Source: Gracilaria caudata (taxonomy: Eukaryota > Rhodophyta > Florideophyceae > Gracilariales > Gracilariaceae). Taken from it: 40,191 bases of DNA. Below, in pieces: positions 28,859-39,420 of the stretch (positions within the stretch are counted from its first letter, which is position 1; every line of letters starts with the position of its first letter). Both the position numbers and the translations under genes were made by a program. The stretch is from contig JASCIV010000138.1 in NCBI GenBank assembly GCA_030374735.1, positions 1 to 40,191 of the forward strand. Direction: 5' to 3'. The notes below the pieces were generated by a model. That model saw only the letters and a list, made by a program, of their open reading frames with translations. It searched no databases and was not told where the DNA came from.

Positions 28859-30583
28859 AAAGACACTCTACGAATTTTTTCAAGCAATATCGATGTCGAA
28901 AATTGTCGAGCACATAGACGAAACTCGAGGCTCTTGCAACGCACCACAGAAATCGTCACATGCGTATTGTTCGAACTCGGTCGCTTGTTACGTGATCGTG
29001 TGAAGGAGTGTTTCTCAGAATCTCCTAATGGGAAGCACATTGTTCAAACCGTACTCTTCACTTGTCTTCTCCCGATAGTCGGCTTTCATGTTCCATCCCG
29101 AACTGGTCATACGGATGTCGTCGATAGCTTTTGGTTGCGTTAAAATAATGTGCTTCACACATCAGCCCACTTGAAATACCAGGACCTTTATCTCTTTTAT
29201 CGGTTTTTTCGATCTATCATGTCTAGGATCCTCTTTTCTGATCTCTTCCCGAACAAGCCCGGTGCCATGGTGGTCCATGTGCCTAACTCTTCAGCTGGTT
29301 CTGGAAGCCTCTATGACTCTCGAGGATGGGTCCATGTTCAGTTGGATGAAGCGTTCGAAGTGCCGATTGTACGACTTCTGAAAGCACTTAACTTAGTTAT
29401 GCTTCCGTACTTAGAATCTGCAGGTGCTTGGCTTCTTGTGGCATCTAATGCCAGATTAATTATCGGAACTGTAACAGCTGCTTCTCCTTTGTACCATCCC
29501 TCACGTAACATTCATCAACCCTGAAAACAGAACCTCCCGGTTGCTGGGCACGACAGAAACGCTGTACAGTCCAGAACGGTGCGGGCAATGGTAGAACCTA
29601 GGCGCAAGAAGGGATTCCTGTCTTTAGAACACAGAAGCCTAGAGAGGCTAGCAAATGTCTTCCGCGATGAATGTGAGGAAATGAAAAACGAAAAGGTGAA
29701 AGATCTTATTCTAAAGATTGATGCGTACGGAAAGACCAGCGCCGAATTCCACATCTCTGCAACGTTCCCTGATATTTTCGGACCACTATCCGCTTCTGAA
29801 ATCAACGTCCACTTTGGTGAAAAACGACCAAAAGGAGAGTGGACGAAGAAGCGACAAATCGCCACTGCAGGAGCGGTGATGGCATCGGAAGGTGAAAAGA
29901 AAACGGCACAGTCTGCGCGCATCAACAAGAAGCCAAGAAAGGCATTTACTGACCGACGGTATCTGATTACCAAGTTCATGACCACGCTAACATTAACTGG
30001 GCATGCTACGCTTCATGCTGGAGATAAGGATGGTGCGGAACACGCCAGACGCAGATGGGAATCATTGCATTATAACCGCCATCTTATGTCTCTTTTTGCT
30101 GACGCTTACCGCACCGCTGAGTCGAGTGTCAGGTATGCCCAGAAAAGTAAGATTCTCCAGAATCTTACTTTTCTGGACAGAGAGCTCTCTGCACTAAATC
30201 TCGATAGAAACCACGATATTGCCGCAACTACTCTTCTGCACATTGTGGAGGGCCAAGCGAACAAGAGAGGCGTATACTACTTTCCTGACTATTGCATGCC
30301 AAGATATGGTGCGGTCATGGTGGATATCATGAATCATATTTGGAGGAAAGGAGCGGACGGGCTACGAGGAAATTCTCTGTTTCACGTTACTACTCTTAAG
30401 CTGAACGCGATGCTGCGCCGTTGGCTTTCATGAAACAGAAGTAAAGAGTTGATACAATTGCACTTGCATACTGATGAACCGATAAATGTTATCCCGCAAA
30501 AGCGCGGGGAGCAGGCACGACGGGACATATCTCGAAGTACATCTGAAACGGAAAACCTTTGTGATGATAACGATGACTTGTAG
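28859..30583 (+). pseudogene. Large element protein, central part
   Basis: One frame continues from 28859 through 31552 with no indel but with stops at 29141 (TAA), 29522 (TGA), 30431 (TGA) and 30581 (TAG). The central part includes VGFHVPSRTGHTDVVDSFW, HLKYQDLYLFYRFFRSIMS, a VQLDEAFEVPIVRLLKAL helix (about 29338-29390) and a basic segment near 29850-29960. Next come HARRRWESLHYNRHLMSLF and YYFPDYCMPRYGAVMVDI. The 'LDEA(F/H)E' helix after the GDQ domain is what I would expect in the same protein family. No catalytic residues can be assigned with confidence. It is clearly one gene with the PIN-like and CXC parts downstream. Confidence 0.5.
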
Positions 30584-31552
30584 TCGACGGGATTTCATGT
30601 CCCCATCACGGTTCCATGGGAATCTCTGGTACTTTCTAGGGATAAAGGAGATGCTATTTGCTCCCTAGATTTGTTTTGCGGTGGTTTTGCTGGACAAAAG
30701 CTCGCTTCGGAGAACTGCATTGAGGTGTCAATCTATCTTCATACAGGATGCTTCTGTTTGGAGGCCGCATGTGTTGGTGCACCATCCTATGATTTGGTTC
30801 CCGAAATTGCAATAAAAACAGAATGTTGCAGAAATCCTAGAGATGGCGAGGTACACATTTTGAAGAAGGCGTCATTGATAGAGACACGAGGAAAAGAGAA
30901 CGGCAGGGTAGCTACATTTTTGGGAGTACCGAGAGATCGAGTGTTACGAATTTCAAAGTTGAGGGGCCTGGAAACGACGTACGTGTCACTAAGCCACGGA
31001 AAGTCCGAGGCCAGGTTTTTGTCGGCTTTCAAGACTTTTGTGAACCCTATGTTGGTTAAGGATGGATGGATTTGCAATGCAGAAGCTGTAGAAAGAAACC
31101 CGCAAACTAACATAAGAAGCGGATGTGTTGTTCTTTCAAAGGATACTGACGTGACAATGATTTTGGCTGTGTCAAAACGTCTACTGGGGATGGGAGTGAT
31201 ACACATAGTAGGAGAAAATGTGATTGAAGTTGATGCCCTAGTTGAGAATCTCTCGAAACATGGTTTGAGTTGCAGCACTTTAGCAAGCGTGTACGTTATG
31301 GCCGGGTGCGAATTTACGGCTGGAACCCATGGAGTCGGTCACGAGCACTACGTTAGCGCAGCTTTGCGCCACCCCACTCTCTTACAGGAAATTGCGGCGG
31401 ACAATTCTTTGAACATTTACGATAATCTAACTCTGTTTGCCTACTTGGAGAAACGCGGTATGACACATCTTTTCACAAGAATGGAGAAGGAGAGGCTAGT
31501 TCGTGGGTGGAAACAGGGTGGTTGTGACTCAACAGAAGTAAGCTCACGTTGA
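30584..31552 (+). pseudogene. Large element protein, PIN/FEN-like nuclease domain
   Basis: This is the same frame as the preceding segment, open for 322 codons after the TAG at 30581. VVLSKDTDVTMILAVSKRLL (about 31126-31185) resembles the acidic 'S.DTD' strand of PIN/FEN-type nucleases. VYVMAGCEFTAGTHGVGHEHY (about 31290-31350) matches the 'GCDf..G..G.G' helix-hairpin segment of FEN/XPG-like proteins, with Glu in place of Asp. An N-terminal stretch (LFCGGFAGQKLASENCIEVSI) leads into it. The TGA at 31550 is followed by more protein-like sequence in the same frame (KCMFLNNHECGGKEWGLDV). The CXC domain follows within 90 bp after a frame change. Nuclease activity is inferred only from these motifs. 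Confidence 0.5.
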
Positions 31553-31638
31553 AAATGCATGTTTCTTAATAACCATGAATGTGGTGGTAAGGAATGGGGG
31601 CTGGATGTTAGAAGGTTGTTGCTGATCGTGCGAAGTCT

Positions 31639-32118
31639 ATGGTAGAGCTTGTCTCGTCGCAAGAACATGTGCTTCAGCAAGCGAAGAGAACTAATCTAGT
31701 GGAGTTCAAGTACTGGGGCAATTTGGAGCAAGACTGTCTTTCAGGTGACTTCGTGAGTGGCTGCGACGAATCTAATGGGTTCACGAGTTCTGGGGACATA
31801 CTCATTGAGAGTGATGAGGATGTGAAAAGAATATCTATATTGATCCAAGGGCTCACGGCCAAATGTCGATGCAAAGGCAACTGCAACAACCGACAGTGCT
31901 CCTGTGTCAAGAAACAACGAAAATGCATAGGATGTGAATGCGGCAAGCGAAAATGCCAAAACAGAGTTACTAAAGCTGTCGTGCAAACCATGGTAGAGGT
32001 TTCAGACGAACCGATTGAAGATACGGAGATTAGTGCTTGCTCATGGAGTTTCTCAGTCTTTCAGATATTGGAGCGGAGGTGGATATACAAGAGGTTTTTT
32101 CAGCATCTTGATGTGTAG
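31639..32118 (+). CDS. Tesmin/TSO1-type CXC-domain protein (C-terminal part of large element protein)
   Basis: This 159-codon frame contains a compact Cys-rich block at 31861-31965. KCRCKGNCNNRQCSC, KCIGCECGKRKCQN show the spacing of a CXC (tesmin/TSO1/CRC) domain, which binds zinc and DNA. In host proteins two CXC copies joined by a linker are usual; here there is only one, as seen in some transposon-encoded proteins that pair a PIN-like nuclease with a CXC domain. The start is uncertain, since the Met at 31639 lies inside a region where the upstream frame also looks coding. I think it was the C-terminus of the large protein, separated by a frameshift. Confidence 0.65.
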   Translation: MVELVSSQEHVLQQAKRTNLVEFKYWGNLEQDCLSGDFVSGCDESNGFTSSGDILIESDEDVKRISILIQGLTAKCRCKGNCNNRQCSCVKKQRKCIGCECGKRKCQNRVTKAVVQTMVEVSDEPIEDTEISACSWSFSVFQILERRWIYKRFFQHLDV

Positions 32119-32206
32119 CGTAAACTACATTTAACCACGTTTCGTTGCCGATGTGCATTCCATACCTGCACGACTAGCTGCCCAGATGCGTATCTATATG
32201 GAAAGA

Positions 32207-33418
32207 TCAGATTTTTTTATCTCTTCTCATTTGTGGCGGAAACGCTGCTCTAAACGGAGCTAAATCCATCGAAACTTGTTCCGGGTTGTAACAAGCTCTT
32301 GCAATCCAGTAGAAATGAAGCAGTTCAACAGCGCATGGTGGTGGATTCTTTTCTAAATACTCTCGGTTACGCCATATAAAAATTCCCAATTCCTGAAACT
32401 GATGGTGTACAGGACGAGACCCATACGTAAAGAATGACTCCTGCGTCTCAAAAGGGAGAGAGTTTGGTGGAATGCGAACAGGAAGAGTCCCCTTGGATAA
32501 AAGTGATTCGGTTTTCTCAAGAATCCCATACAATTTTCCCAAGGGAAGAATAATCCATCGGCAGTACGGATTAAAACCTCGTGCTCCTTTGCCGAATCGC
32601 TTTATCAAAATATCCAGAAAGATACCTTGAAACGGAGGGTTTCCGCCCGCTCCTTCAATACTGTCTTCAACTTCCTCCCAAGTTCCAAGAGGCCCTAAGG
32701 CAGCCTCTAAACTATCCTTGCAGCAATGTGCTTGCCACACACCGCTTTCGTTAAGACTATCGGCAAAAAGTTCCACAGATATTGATGAAGTCAGAAACCA
32801 TAAACCAAAGCGGGTGTCACGGTTCTTGCTATCGACGACATTCGAGAACTGTACTTTTTACGCATTGCCTCACAAAGTTGTTGGAGAAAAAGGGCATCAT
32901 TATAACCTGGTAATTGTAATGCTCCTTGCATACTTCGTAAATTATTACTTAACTTTCCAACTGGTCCGTGGTTTGCAACATGTTCGTTTTTGATGCACTA
33001 CTTACTGTAGACGAAGACATGTTACCAGCAATTTCCTTTCCCCTCAAATACCTCCGGTACAAGCGTTCGGCAATCGTTCCTCGACCGATTATTTTTTTAC
33101 TATGCTCACGGACACCACGAGATCCCTCAAAGAATGAAATACAGTAGCAATAACAACCTTGACCTTTACAATCTCCATTTCCTAGTTTCAGCACTGCAGT
33201 GTTGCAATTCTGCAGCTGTGCTGAACCAAGAAACCCATTAAATGAAGAAATGGCACATGTAGAGCTTCAATTGCAAATAGTTGGACTTGTCGACATGCGT
33301 CGGCCCCAGCGCATGTAAATGCCATAAGAATATGTTCCGACGGCCATTTTGGAGAAAGGTGTTTCTTTAAATACCGAAGAGGCAGTCTCCGCGGATAGTT
33401 CTGTGAAAATGACTGCAA
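32207..33418 (-). pseudogene. Unknown reverse-strand coding relic, convergent with the CXC gene
   Basis: Three successive minus-strand frames look like coding sequence: 33418-33188 (WPSEHILMAFTCAGADACRQ, FLHLMGFLVQHSC), 33194-32949 (GCYCYCISFFEGSRGVREHS, GTIAERLYRRYLRGKEIAG) and 32776-32207 (FLDILIKRFGKGARGFNPY, FGKLYGILEK-like and FHFYWIARACYNPEQV-like stretches). The last is open for 189 codons. Indels separate them. I do not recognise the family. Position and tail-to-tail orientation suggest a second gene of the same element, or a separate insertion. Confidence 0.35.
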
Positions 33419-33669
33419 CAGGCAATGTTGGGGAGTTTGATGGCTCTTAACCTATATTGTAGAAACAATCTGCAAGAGTGCATAAATCGGATGACCGCAA
33501 AGCATGGTAACGCGGAACTGAAGGCGTTAGAGCAATATGTTCGTTCGAGAACAAGATGAAGAGATTCATGGGCCTCTGTGAGAGGGGGGATGGGACGAAG
33601 TGACGAAGATGCACAACTGTCATGAACCCGGGTTTGAGATGACACGGAAGCTGGTTTTGAATGATGCAA

Positions 33670-35214
33670 AATGACTTCAAAATCTCAGATTTTCGAGTTC
33701 CGTGGGTATGGGAGCGAAGCTCGTAGACTGCTCCCGTCGCCTTCGTCGCCGTTGCTTGGGTCGTCCCGCGCATTCCGCAGCACGACCCATCAGTGACCAC
33801 CTCCCGTCGCCTTCTACTTTCTTATTCACACAACGCAGCCCGCCCGCACCATCTCTTTCTCTCTCTTACGCACCGCAGTCCATCCGCACCATCCGCCACT
33901 CTTCTCACACACCGCAGCCTTCATCTCCCGTGGTTCTCTCTTGCAGCGCAGTTTCCGACGCTTTCCTTTCTGGCTCATCGCTCCTTCTCTCCGCCCCTCC
34001 ACCCGATGCCCGACAATTTTGATCACCGCTTCCGCCCGTCGTTTTTCTCCGCGCCCCGCTAGCGACTCTCCCTCCGCCCTATCGCCCGTCACTTTCCCTT
34101 CGCGTTATCTTTCGCTACCGAGCGTTAAATTCCCTTCCTGCCATCGCCCGACGAATTCCCTATGCGCAACCGCTCGTTGCTTTCGATCCGTATGACTGTT
34201 CGTTGTTCTATCTCTCCCCACCGCGCGGCTCCTTTTCTCCGCGTACCTGACGGCCGTTTTCTCTCCTAACAACCCAACTCTCACTCTCACACCTTGCAAC
34301 CGCCAATCGCTCTTTTTCCCACCTCCGTCTAGTGCGTCCTCTCGCCGTCTATTCCTATCCTGCGTCGCTCTCTCTCCTCGACACCGCCTGTCGCTCTTCA
34401 TCTTCCCAACAACCCGTCGCTCTATCTTCCTCTTGCCGGCCGTTTCTCCCTCACTCCCGGTACTCTTCCGAGCCTTCGTCGCTTGTCCGTGCCAACTTTT
34501 GTGGCCCTTCACGTATCTCCCGCGTCACGGCCAATTGCTGTACCATGCGACCGCTCGTTGCTTCTTGCGCCACGTTTCTTTGTGCTCCTGTGCCGTTCTC
34601 CACTACACCGTTCTCGTTTTTCCCGCACAGCTCTAAGTAGCCTGCTTAAGCAACACCCTGACGCTGTCTGGCAGCTTTGTCGCGGCCCCGTCCATTGGAC
34701 CGTGGATCATCTCTCGCCCTTGATAGGATCATGCGGCGGAAACAACGAAAACTGTCAATTCTCTCCCCGCGCTCGCAGCAGCGACACCTCTCGTTGCCTT
34801 CCCGCATCGACCTTTTGCGCCATTATTGTCCCTCTTTGAACCTCCTTTGCGCCGCTGTTTCTACTTCTTCCGCACAAACGCTCGTAGTTCGACCACCTCG
34901 TCGTACGTCTCTTTCCAGATCGACACGCTGGTTGGAGTTGATGAACATTTGTAAGGTTTATTGTCTCGTCTGCAAAAACGAGCATTGGAAGGCACGTGGA
35001 GCCTGCAGTAGAGTCGCAAACAGTTTCAAGGCACGTTTAGTGTGTTTTGGTAGCTCCATGTGGTTGGCGTGTGTGTGGATCGCATGTTCTTCTGAACGTC
35101 CGAGCGATACTGGAAAAGTCGACTAAGGACATTGTGGAGGTGCTTCGTTTGCCTCGCGGAGGCAATTGAGGCTCGGAGATCCCGGAGATGCTGCATACTC
35201 CACTCAAGCGAAGA
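33670..35214. other. Pyrimidine-rich non-coding tract and spacer
   Basis: From about 33715 to 34930 the plus strand is strongly biased to C and T, with repeated words such as CGTCGC, CTCTCT, CGCCC and TCCGCACCATC. Overlapping frames rich in Ser, Pro, Arg and Leu are a by-product of this composition. There is no conserved protein. It lies between the large element and the MULE and may be a decayed terminal region of either. Confidence 0.45.
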
Positions 35215-37157
35215 TTATATGTCCTCTGCGGTATTCGGCTGAGCATCTTCGACAATTTCAACAGAGTCATCCCGCGTTAAGGGCAACGACATATCTAGCC
35301 TTGATTCCCCATGTTCCTGTGCAAGAACGGCAGTTAATGAATCGTTCTTTCCCTCTCCTGCGAGAGACACCTCGTAATTTGTAGACTGTTCTTGTGTAAA
35401 ATCAGGAGTGTGTACATTTTGCAAACGCTGGAACTGTAGAAATGGCGGGCGACGGCTGTGGACAATATCGCGATACGAAGGGCATTCTAGATCTTTGTGT
35501 ACGTGCTTGCAAAACATGAACCTGGTCAGCATAAACGCCAAGCAAGAGCAGTGCTATTGTTCTTTGCAAGTGATGTGTACATTATTGTGTGGCGCTTTTG
35601 CACACTTCCGCCACTCTTTGAAAAACTCTTTCGACCATGAAGGCTTCTTTCGTCCCGACAAAAGGGCTTCAAAATGAAACCTGAACTTAGAAAAAAAATT
35701 TTTGTCAATAATGTAAACCAAAAAGTCCACCAGCGGCCTGTTTTATTTCCGTAGGTATAATATCTTGAGAACCCCCCAGTGGTCTCCAACATCATAGTAG
35801 TTTTAGCAATTGAAGTGAAATCAGCTCTCCGGCGACCCCGTTTTGAAAAACCATCCAATGCGATGCCAATTTTTCATCAAGTACTTCTGCAAAGGCCGGA
35901 AGCTCTCACAAACGTAGTTCATCTATTTTGAACACAAGATTTTCACATTTTCCATTGTACGGGCCGTAAAAAACGGGTGCATATGATAATGGTCTGTTAT
36001 CATCTTCATGAATCTTTGCTCAAGCTTATCATTATAAACGCCACTCTCGCTTTTTCTTAAGTCAGCATATTCTCTCTTCACGGCACGTTTCATATTCCAT
36101 AAACAAATAGAGGCTTTTAGATGATAAACGTCTTGTATTGAAGCCATTTGGGCCCTTTCCTTGTCCGAAAAGAAGAACATTGGACGAATACCAGGACAAA
36201 CTCTTTTAAATGAGCTCAAAAATCCGGTGATAGTTCTAGGTCGGTAAAGATCCTGGTTATCTCCAGGTTCAGAAGCTTTAAGAAGAAGATAAGCAAGGGG
36301 AAATCCTGCACCCAATACAGACGCAATTAAAGAAAACAGTTCCATTTTTGCACTGTTCGTCTTGTATGTCGAATCCAGCAGAACGTCAACAATGTTTCGT
36401 CGTTGACATTAAACCCAATGCAGAATGGCGCCTCCTGCATATAAAGAAGGTCACCTGGTCTGATTGTGCAATCATATTCAACGCTGAGGAAATTGGGTCG
36501 CCTCGTTTTCGTGTGATCGATTCTGTCAGCTTACTCCAATAGTAATAAACTTCGTTGTAACGAATCTCTGTTTTAAATTGACGACATATGTGTTCAGAAA
36601 TTTGAAACGGAGACATGCCGCTACCTACGTGAGAATTGGTTTCTTCTAATGCACCCGGTGCTCTGTCAGATAAAGGGGGTAGACCGTGTGCATATTCGTG
36701 ATGAATTTCATGCTTGATTCTCGCAATAGGCGCCGATTCGCCGTAACTAAACGAGAGTACCTCCGCAATCGAACTGCTTCTTCGAGTCTCTTATACGTTT
36801 GGTAGGCCGATTTGGATCGCAAGGTTATCTTTGCTTCTGACTGCAAATGTAGGACTCCGATTGGCGAGACGCAGAAAGGTTATGATGTACAATGTACATG
36901 TACTTCTCTGCCTTTGGTACAATGGCACGAAATTCTTGCCGTGCCGTTCCAGCAGATTCAGATACATCCACACTGACACTCTGGCCACTGCTGCTTCCCA
37001 CAATGGGAATATCAAACATGTCATCGAAATTTACGCAAAGAACCTCGAATGGGTACGAAATATGTCTGGAGGCCTCCAAGTTGGTTTTATAGAGGCACTC
37101 AAACGTTTCAGCTGTTACCGCACGACCGTTGCACTTCAAGGGTACTAGAGCAGGCAC
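35215..37157 (-). pseudogene. Mutator-like (MULE) transposase with SWIM finger
   Basis: Read on the minus strand, the pieces line up as one MULE transposase. N-terminal region: 37157-36646 (ITLRSKSAYQTYKRLEEAVR, NRRLLRESSMKF). Middle: 36616-36386. Catalytic core in the frame of 36345-35923: VLLDSTYKTNSAKMELF (first catalytic Asp), then FFFSDKERAQMASIQDVYHL and LCLWNMKRAVKREYADL (second Asp and the C/W...H-like box). Next is NWHRIGWFFKTGSPES and RPLVDFLVYII, the usual C-terminal blocks. Last is a SWIM-type zinc finger, HCSCLAFMLTRFMFCKHV (CxC...CxH), near 35490-35540. Frames change at least five times, so it is dead. Fungal-type MULEs have the same order. Long terminal inverted repeats were not identified. 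Confidence 0.75.
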
Positions 37158-37518
37158 TTCCTCGACTTTCGATTACTTCCGACATTTGTAACACCTCTGA
37201 GTGAGGGAAAAGTCTCACTTGAAATGAAGAAATCTGTGGAAAAGCATTTACGAGATGAACTACAGCTCCATAGAGCGAACGAGCGATGCACTAATGACGA
37301 CCATTGTTTCCTATAGTCAAACAAACCTGTGTGCAAAGCAGTGAAATGGTTCTCGTCAATGTAAAAATTTATCGTCTTTCTGCACCACTTGCGCTAGAAA
37401 CGGTTCAATCTACGAATTTGACATATGCAGAACGCACAAGAAAGCGTCCACAACCTCGTCGAATGCTGGGATCGTTTCGAACCGGTCATGGTATAAAATC
37501 TTCGTATTAGCCATATTT

Positions 37519-37599
37519 GTTGTTGAGGTGCGGTGGAAGTCGCCGGAGAGAAGTGGTCTGACTAGAGTTGAGTCGGAGGCGACCGCTCCGGCTCTTTTA
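37519..37599 (+). repeat. Short dispersed repeat, copy 2
   Basis: This aligns with 6548-6630 in the same orientation over about 81 bp, including AAGTGGTCTG, AGAGTTGAGTCGGAGGCGAC and GCTCCGGCTCTTTTA. It begins roughly 360 bp upstream of the MULE start, perhaps a transposon end. Confidence 0.55.
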
Positions 37600-37911
37600 C
37601 AGAAAAATAACCCAGGGCATACTCTCTTCTATTACATTTCTGCTTGACGCAATTACGGTTAACATATGGTTTGCCATGACTTGCAATCATGGCGCCTTTT
37701 CATTATTATGTGCTTACAGTGGAGCCTACTGCGCTGTCTGAGCTCGATTAATTGAAGCCACTGGGTGGCCGGACATTGACAGCCATTCATTACACTAACA
37801 CTAACCTGATATATCAGGGGTTCTTGCGAGGTTTTGGTTTGTCTCCCCTTGTTCGCACCTTCTCCCATGCGCAACATGAGCTCAGCTACAGTCCGCAACA
37901 CAGATTCTTAA

Positions 37912-38166
37912 CCCTCTTGGGGGCCCGTTATCGAAAACGAGGCCCCCGAGGTGGATATCGTCATGGAGGAAACCGTCCTCGACGAAGCGTGCGTCGGGGG
38001 CGGTTCCCAGCATTCTGCTACCGCGAAGGGGGAACCTCGCCCGGCTGATGCGATGCTGGAGTACATACGTCGAATACTTTATCGCTTGGCACGGCCACGC
38101 GCGAACCCCTTGCTCGAGGCCGAGTTTCGCGACGCACTAGGCGGAGCCCCCTCTGCTCACGTATAG
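37912..38166 (+). other. Short open frame, possible gag or gene fragment
   Basis: An 84-codon frame follows a TAA at 37909 and has its first ATG at 37963. It contains MEETVLDEACVGGGSQHS and AMLEYIRRILYRLARPRANP and ends at a TAG at 38164. The amphipathic helix and absence of other motifs would suit the start of a retroelement gag, but I cannot confirm it. The surrounding DNA (37600-37911 and 38167 onward) has no supportable gene. Confidence 0.25.
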
Positions 38167-39327
38167 GAGCTCCGCAATGGCCTAGTGTATGCGCGGAGCT
38201 GTTGGAACGAGTCTGACGGCCGCAAATGCGCCATCGCCAGCCCGGCGTGCGATATTACGGCGCATCTCCAGAAGTAAACGCATTACTTCTTTTTCCTATT
38301 ATATTTCTAACCAGTCACCTGCGCGGAGCTAGTGCGTCACATGGACCTTAAAAGCCAGACAATTTGTAGCTGTAAGCTCCTGCTACGCTATAAACTTCTG
38401 ACGCGTGGAATGTCACACTGGTCACGTTTCGCATTCATGAGGTGCACAATGCAGCCAAGATCTGAGGCCATTTGAAAATTATACTCAAAACGAAAAAAAC
38501 AAGTACAAGTATAATAGTTAGAACGAAAATACATCTGTCTTCCTAAAGCTGAGCACATAACCAGCAGGCAAAGTTGAGGTTTTTGTTTTCGCTTGAAATG
38601 AAAACCAAAGCCTTTAAAACCCTTCATGTACATTTTCCCTGAGCCTCTAAAACCTCTACACCCTTACACGCCATTCAATCTGCTCCAAATTTTGATAACC
38701 CTCTGTACGAACTAAATCCTCTAAACTCGGAAACCCTGTAAACCCCAAGAATCCATAAAGATTGGGAAAAAACCCCAACCTCCTTCATACATGTTCCTCT
38801 ACAAATCCTTACATCTCCCTAGACGTCTTCAATCTCTAAAACCCTTAGTACCCCAGCTTCTCAACCTGATTATTTATCTCAACGCTCTGAAACGCCGCAA
38901 ACATTTTTCCAATTTCTTCCATCACTTCATCACATAACGAGCAACCGTGTCAGAATAGTCTTGTAGACGGTAAAAAATAAAACGCACGTAGTGCAGAACG
39001 ATGGAAGAAGAAAATAGATGACGATTTGACAATTCTGATGGCCATGGAAACGGCGATACCGAAGAAGAAGCGCGTGAAGAGCATCCGAAGTTCGATTTAG
39101 AGCGCGATTGGGTTCGATTGCTCCCGCTCTCCCAAGATATGAAACTGATGTCACAGCCAACCCGTTTGAACTGTAGGCTTACAGGCAATTTGTCCGGCGT
39201 TAAAGGTCCAGTTGATAGAATAGGATATAGTGCACGACCACGCACAAAATGTGAAACAGAACAGATGCACTAAAAGCCTCAATATGTGTGAAGAGCATTT
39301 TTCAAGTGAATCAAAGGGACTAGACAC
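38167..39327. other. Intergenic DNA with weak coding signal
   Basis: From 38640 to 38900 there are scattered CTCTAAAACC or CCCTGTAAACCCC-like words without regular spacing. From 39001 an ATG-led frame (MEEENR) meets a TGA at 39019-39021 and then stays open to 39273, with an acidic stretch and FDLERDWVRLLPLSQDMKL. It could be a small broken gene but has no recognised domain. Confidence 0.3.
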
Positions 39328-39349
39328 GTCCTAGGATACTACCTAGGAC
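39328..39349. other. Perfect 8-bp inverted repeat
   Basis: GTCCTAGG, a six-base loop ATACTA, then CCTAGGAC. It lies immediately left of a longer hairpin and the hairpin array. Confidence 0.65.
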
Positions 39350-39365
39350 ACCTACCAGAATATTT

Positions 39366-39402
39366 TTCGCTATCTCCGGAGCGAATCTCCGGAGATAGCG
39401 AA
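39366..39402. other. Perfect 16-bp stem hairpin
   Basis: CGCTATCTCCGGAG (39368-39381), loop CGAAT, then CTCCGGAGATAGCG (39387-39400). Two further T-A pairs extend the stem outward. The arms match perfectly, unlike those of most decayed elements in this window, so it may be recent or under constraint. Confidence 0.75.
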
Positions 39403-39420
39403 GCATCAGACACCTTCCAC

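Noticed and set aside
33702..34640. Ser/Pro/Arg-rich open frames in the pyrimidine tract as genes.
   Set aside because: Open frames in several phases come from the C/T bias, and none has a domain or sensible composition.
38640..38900. Telomere-like CCCTAAA or CTCTAAAACCC words.
   Set aside because: The words are irregular in spacing and sequence, with no tandem run, so an interstitial telomere is not supported.
39050..39090. A PKKKRV-type nuclear localisation signal in one frame near 39057-39080.
   Set aside because: The frame is very short and the competing frame looks at least as protein-like, so it is probably chance.
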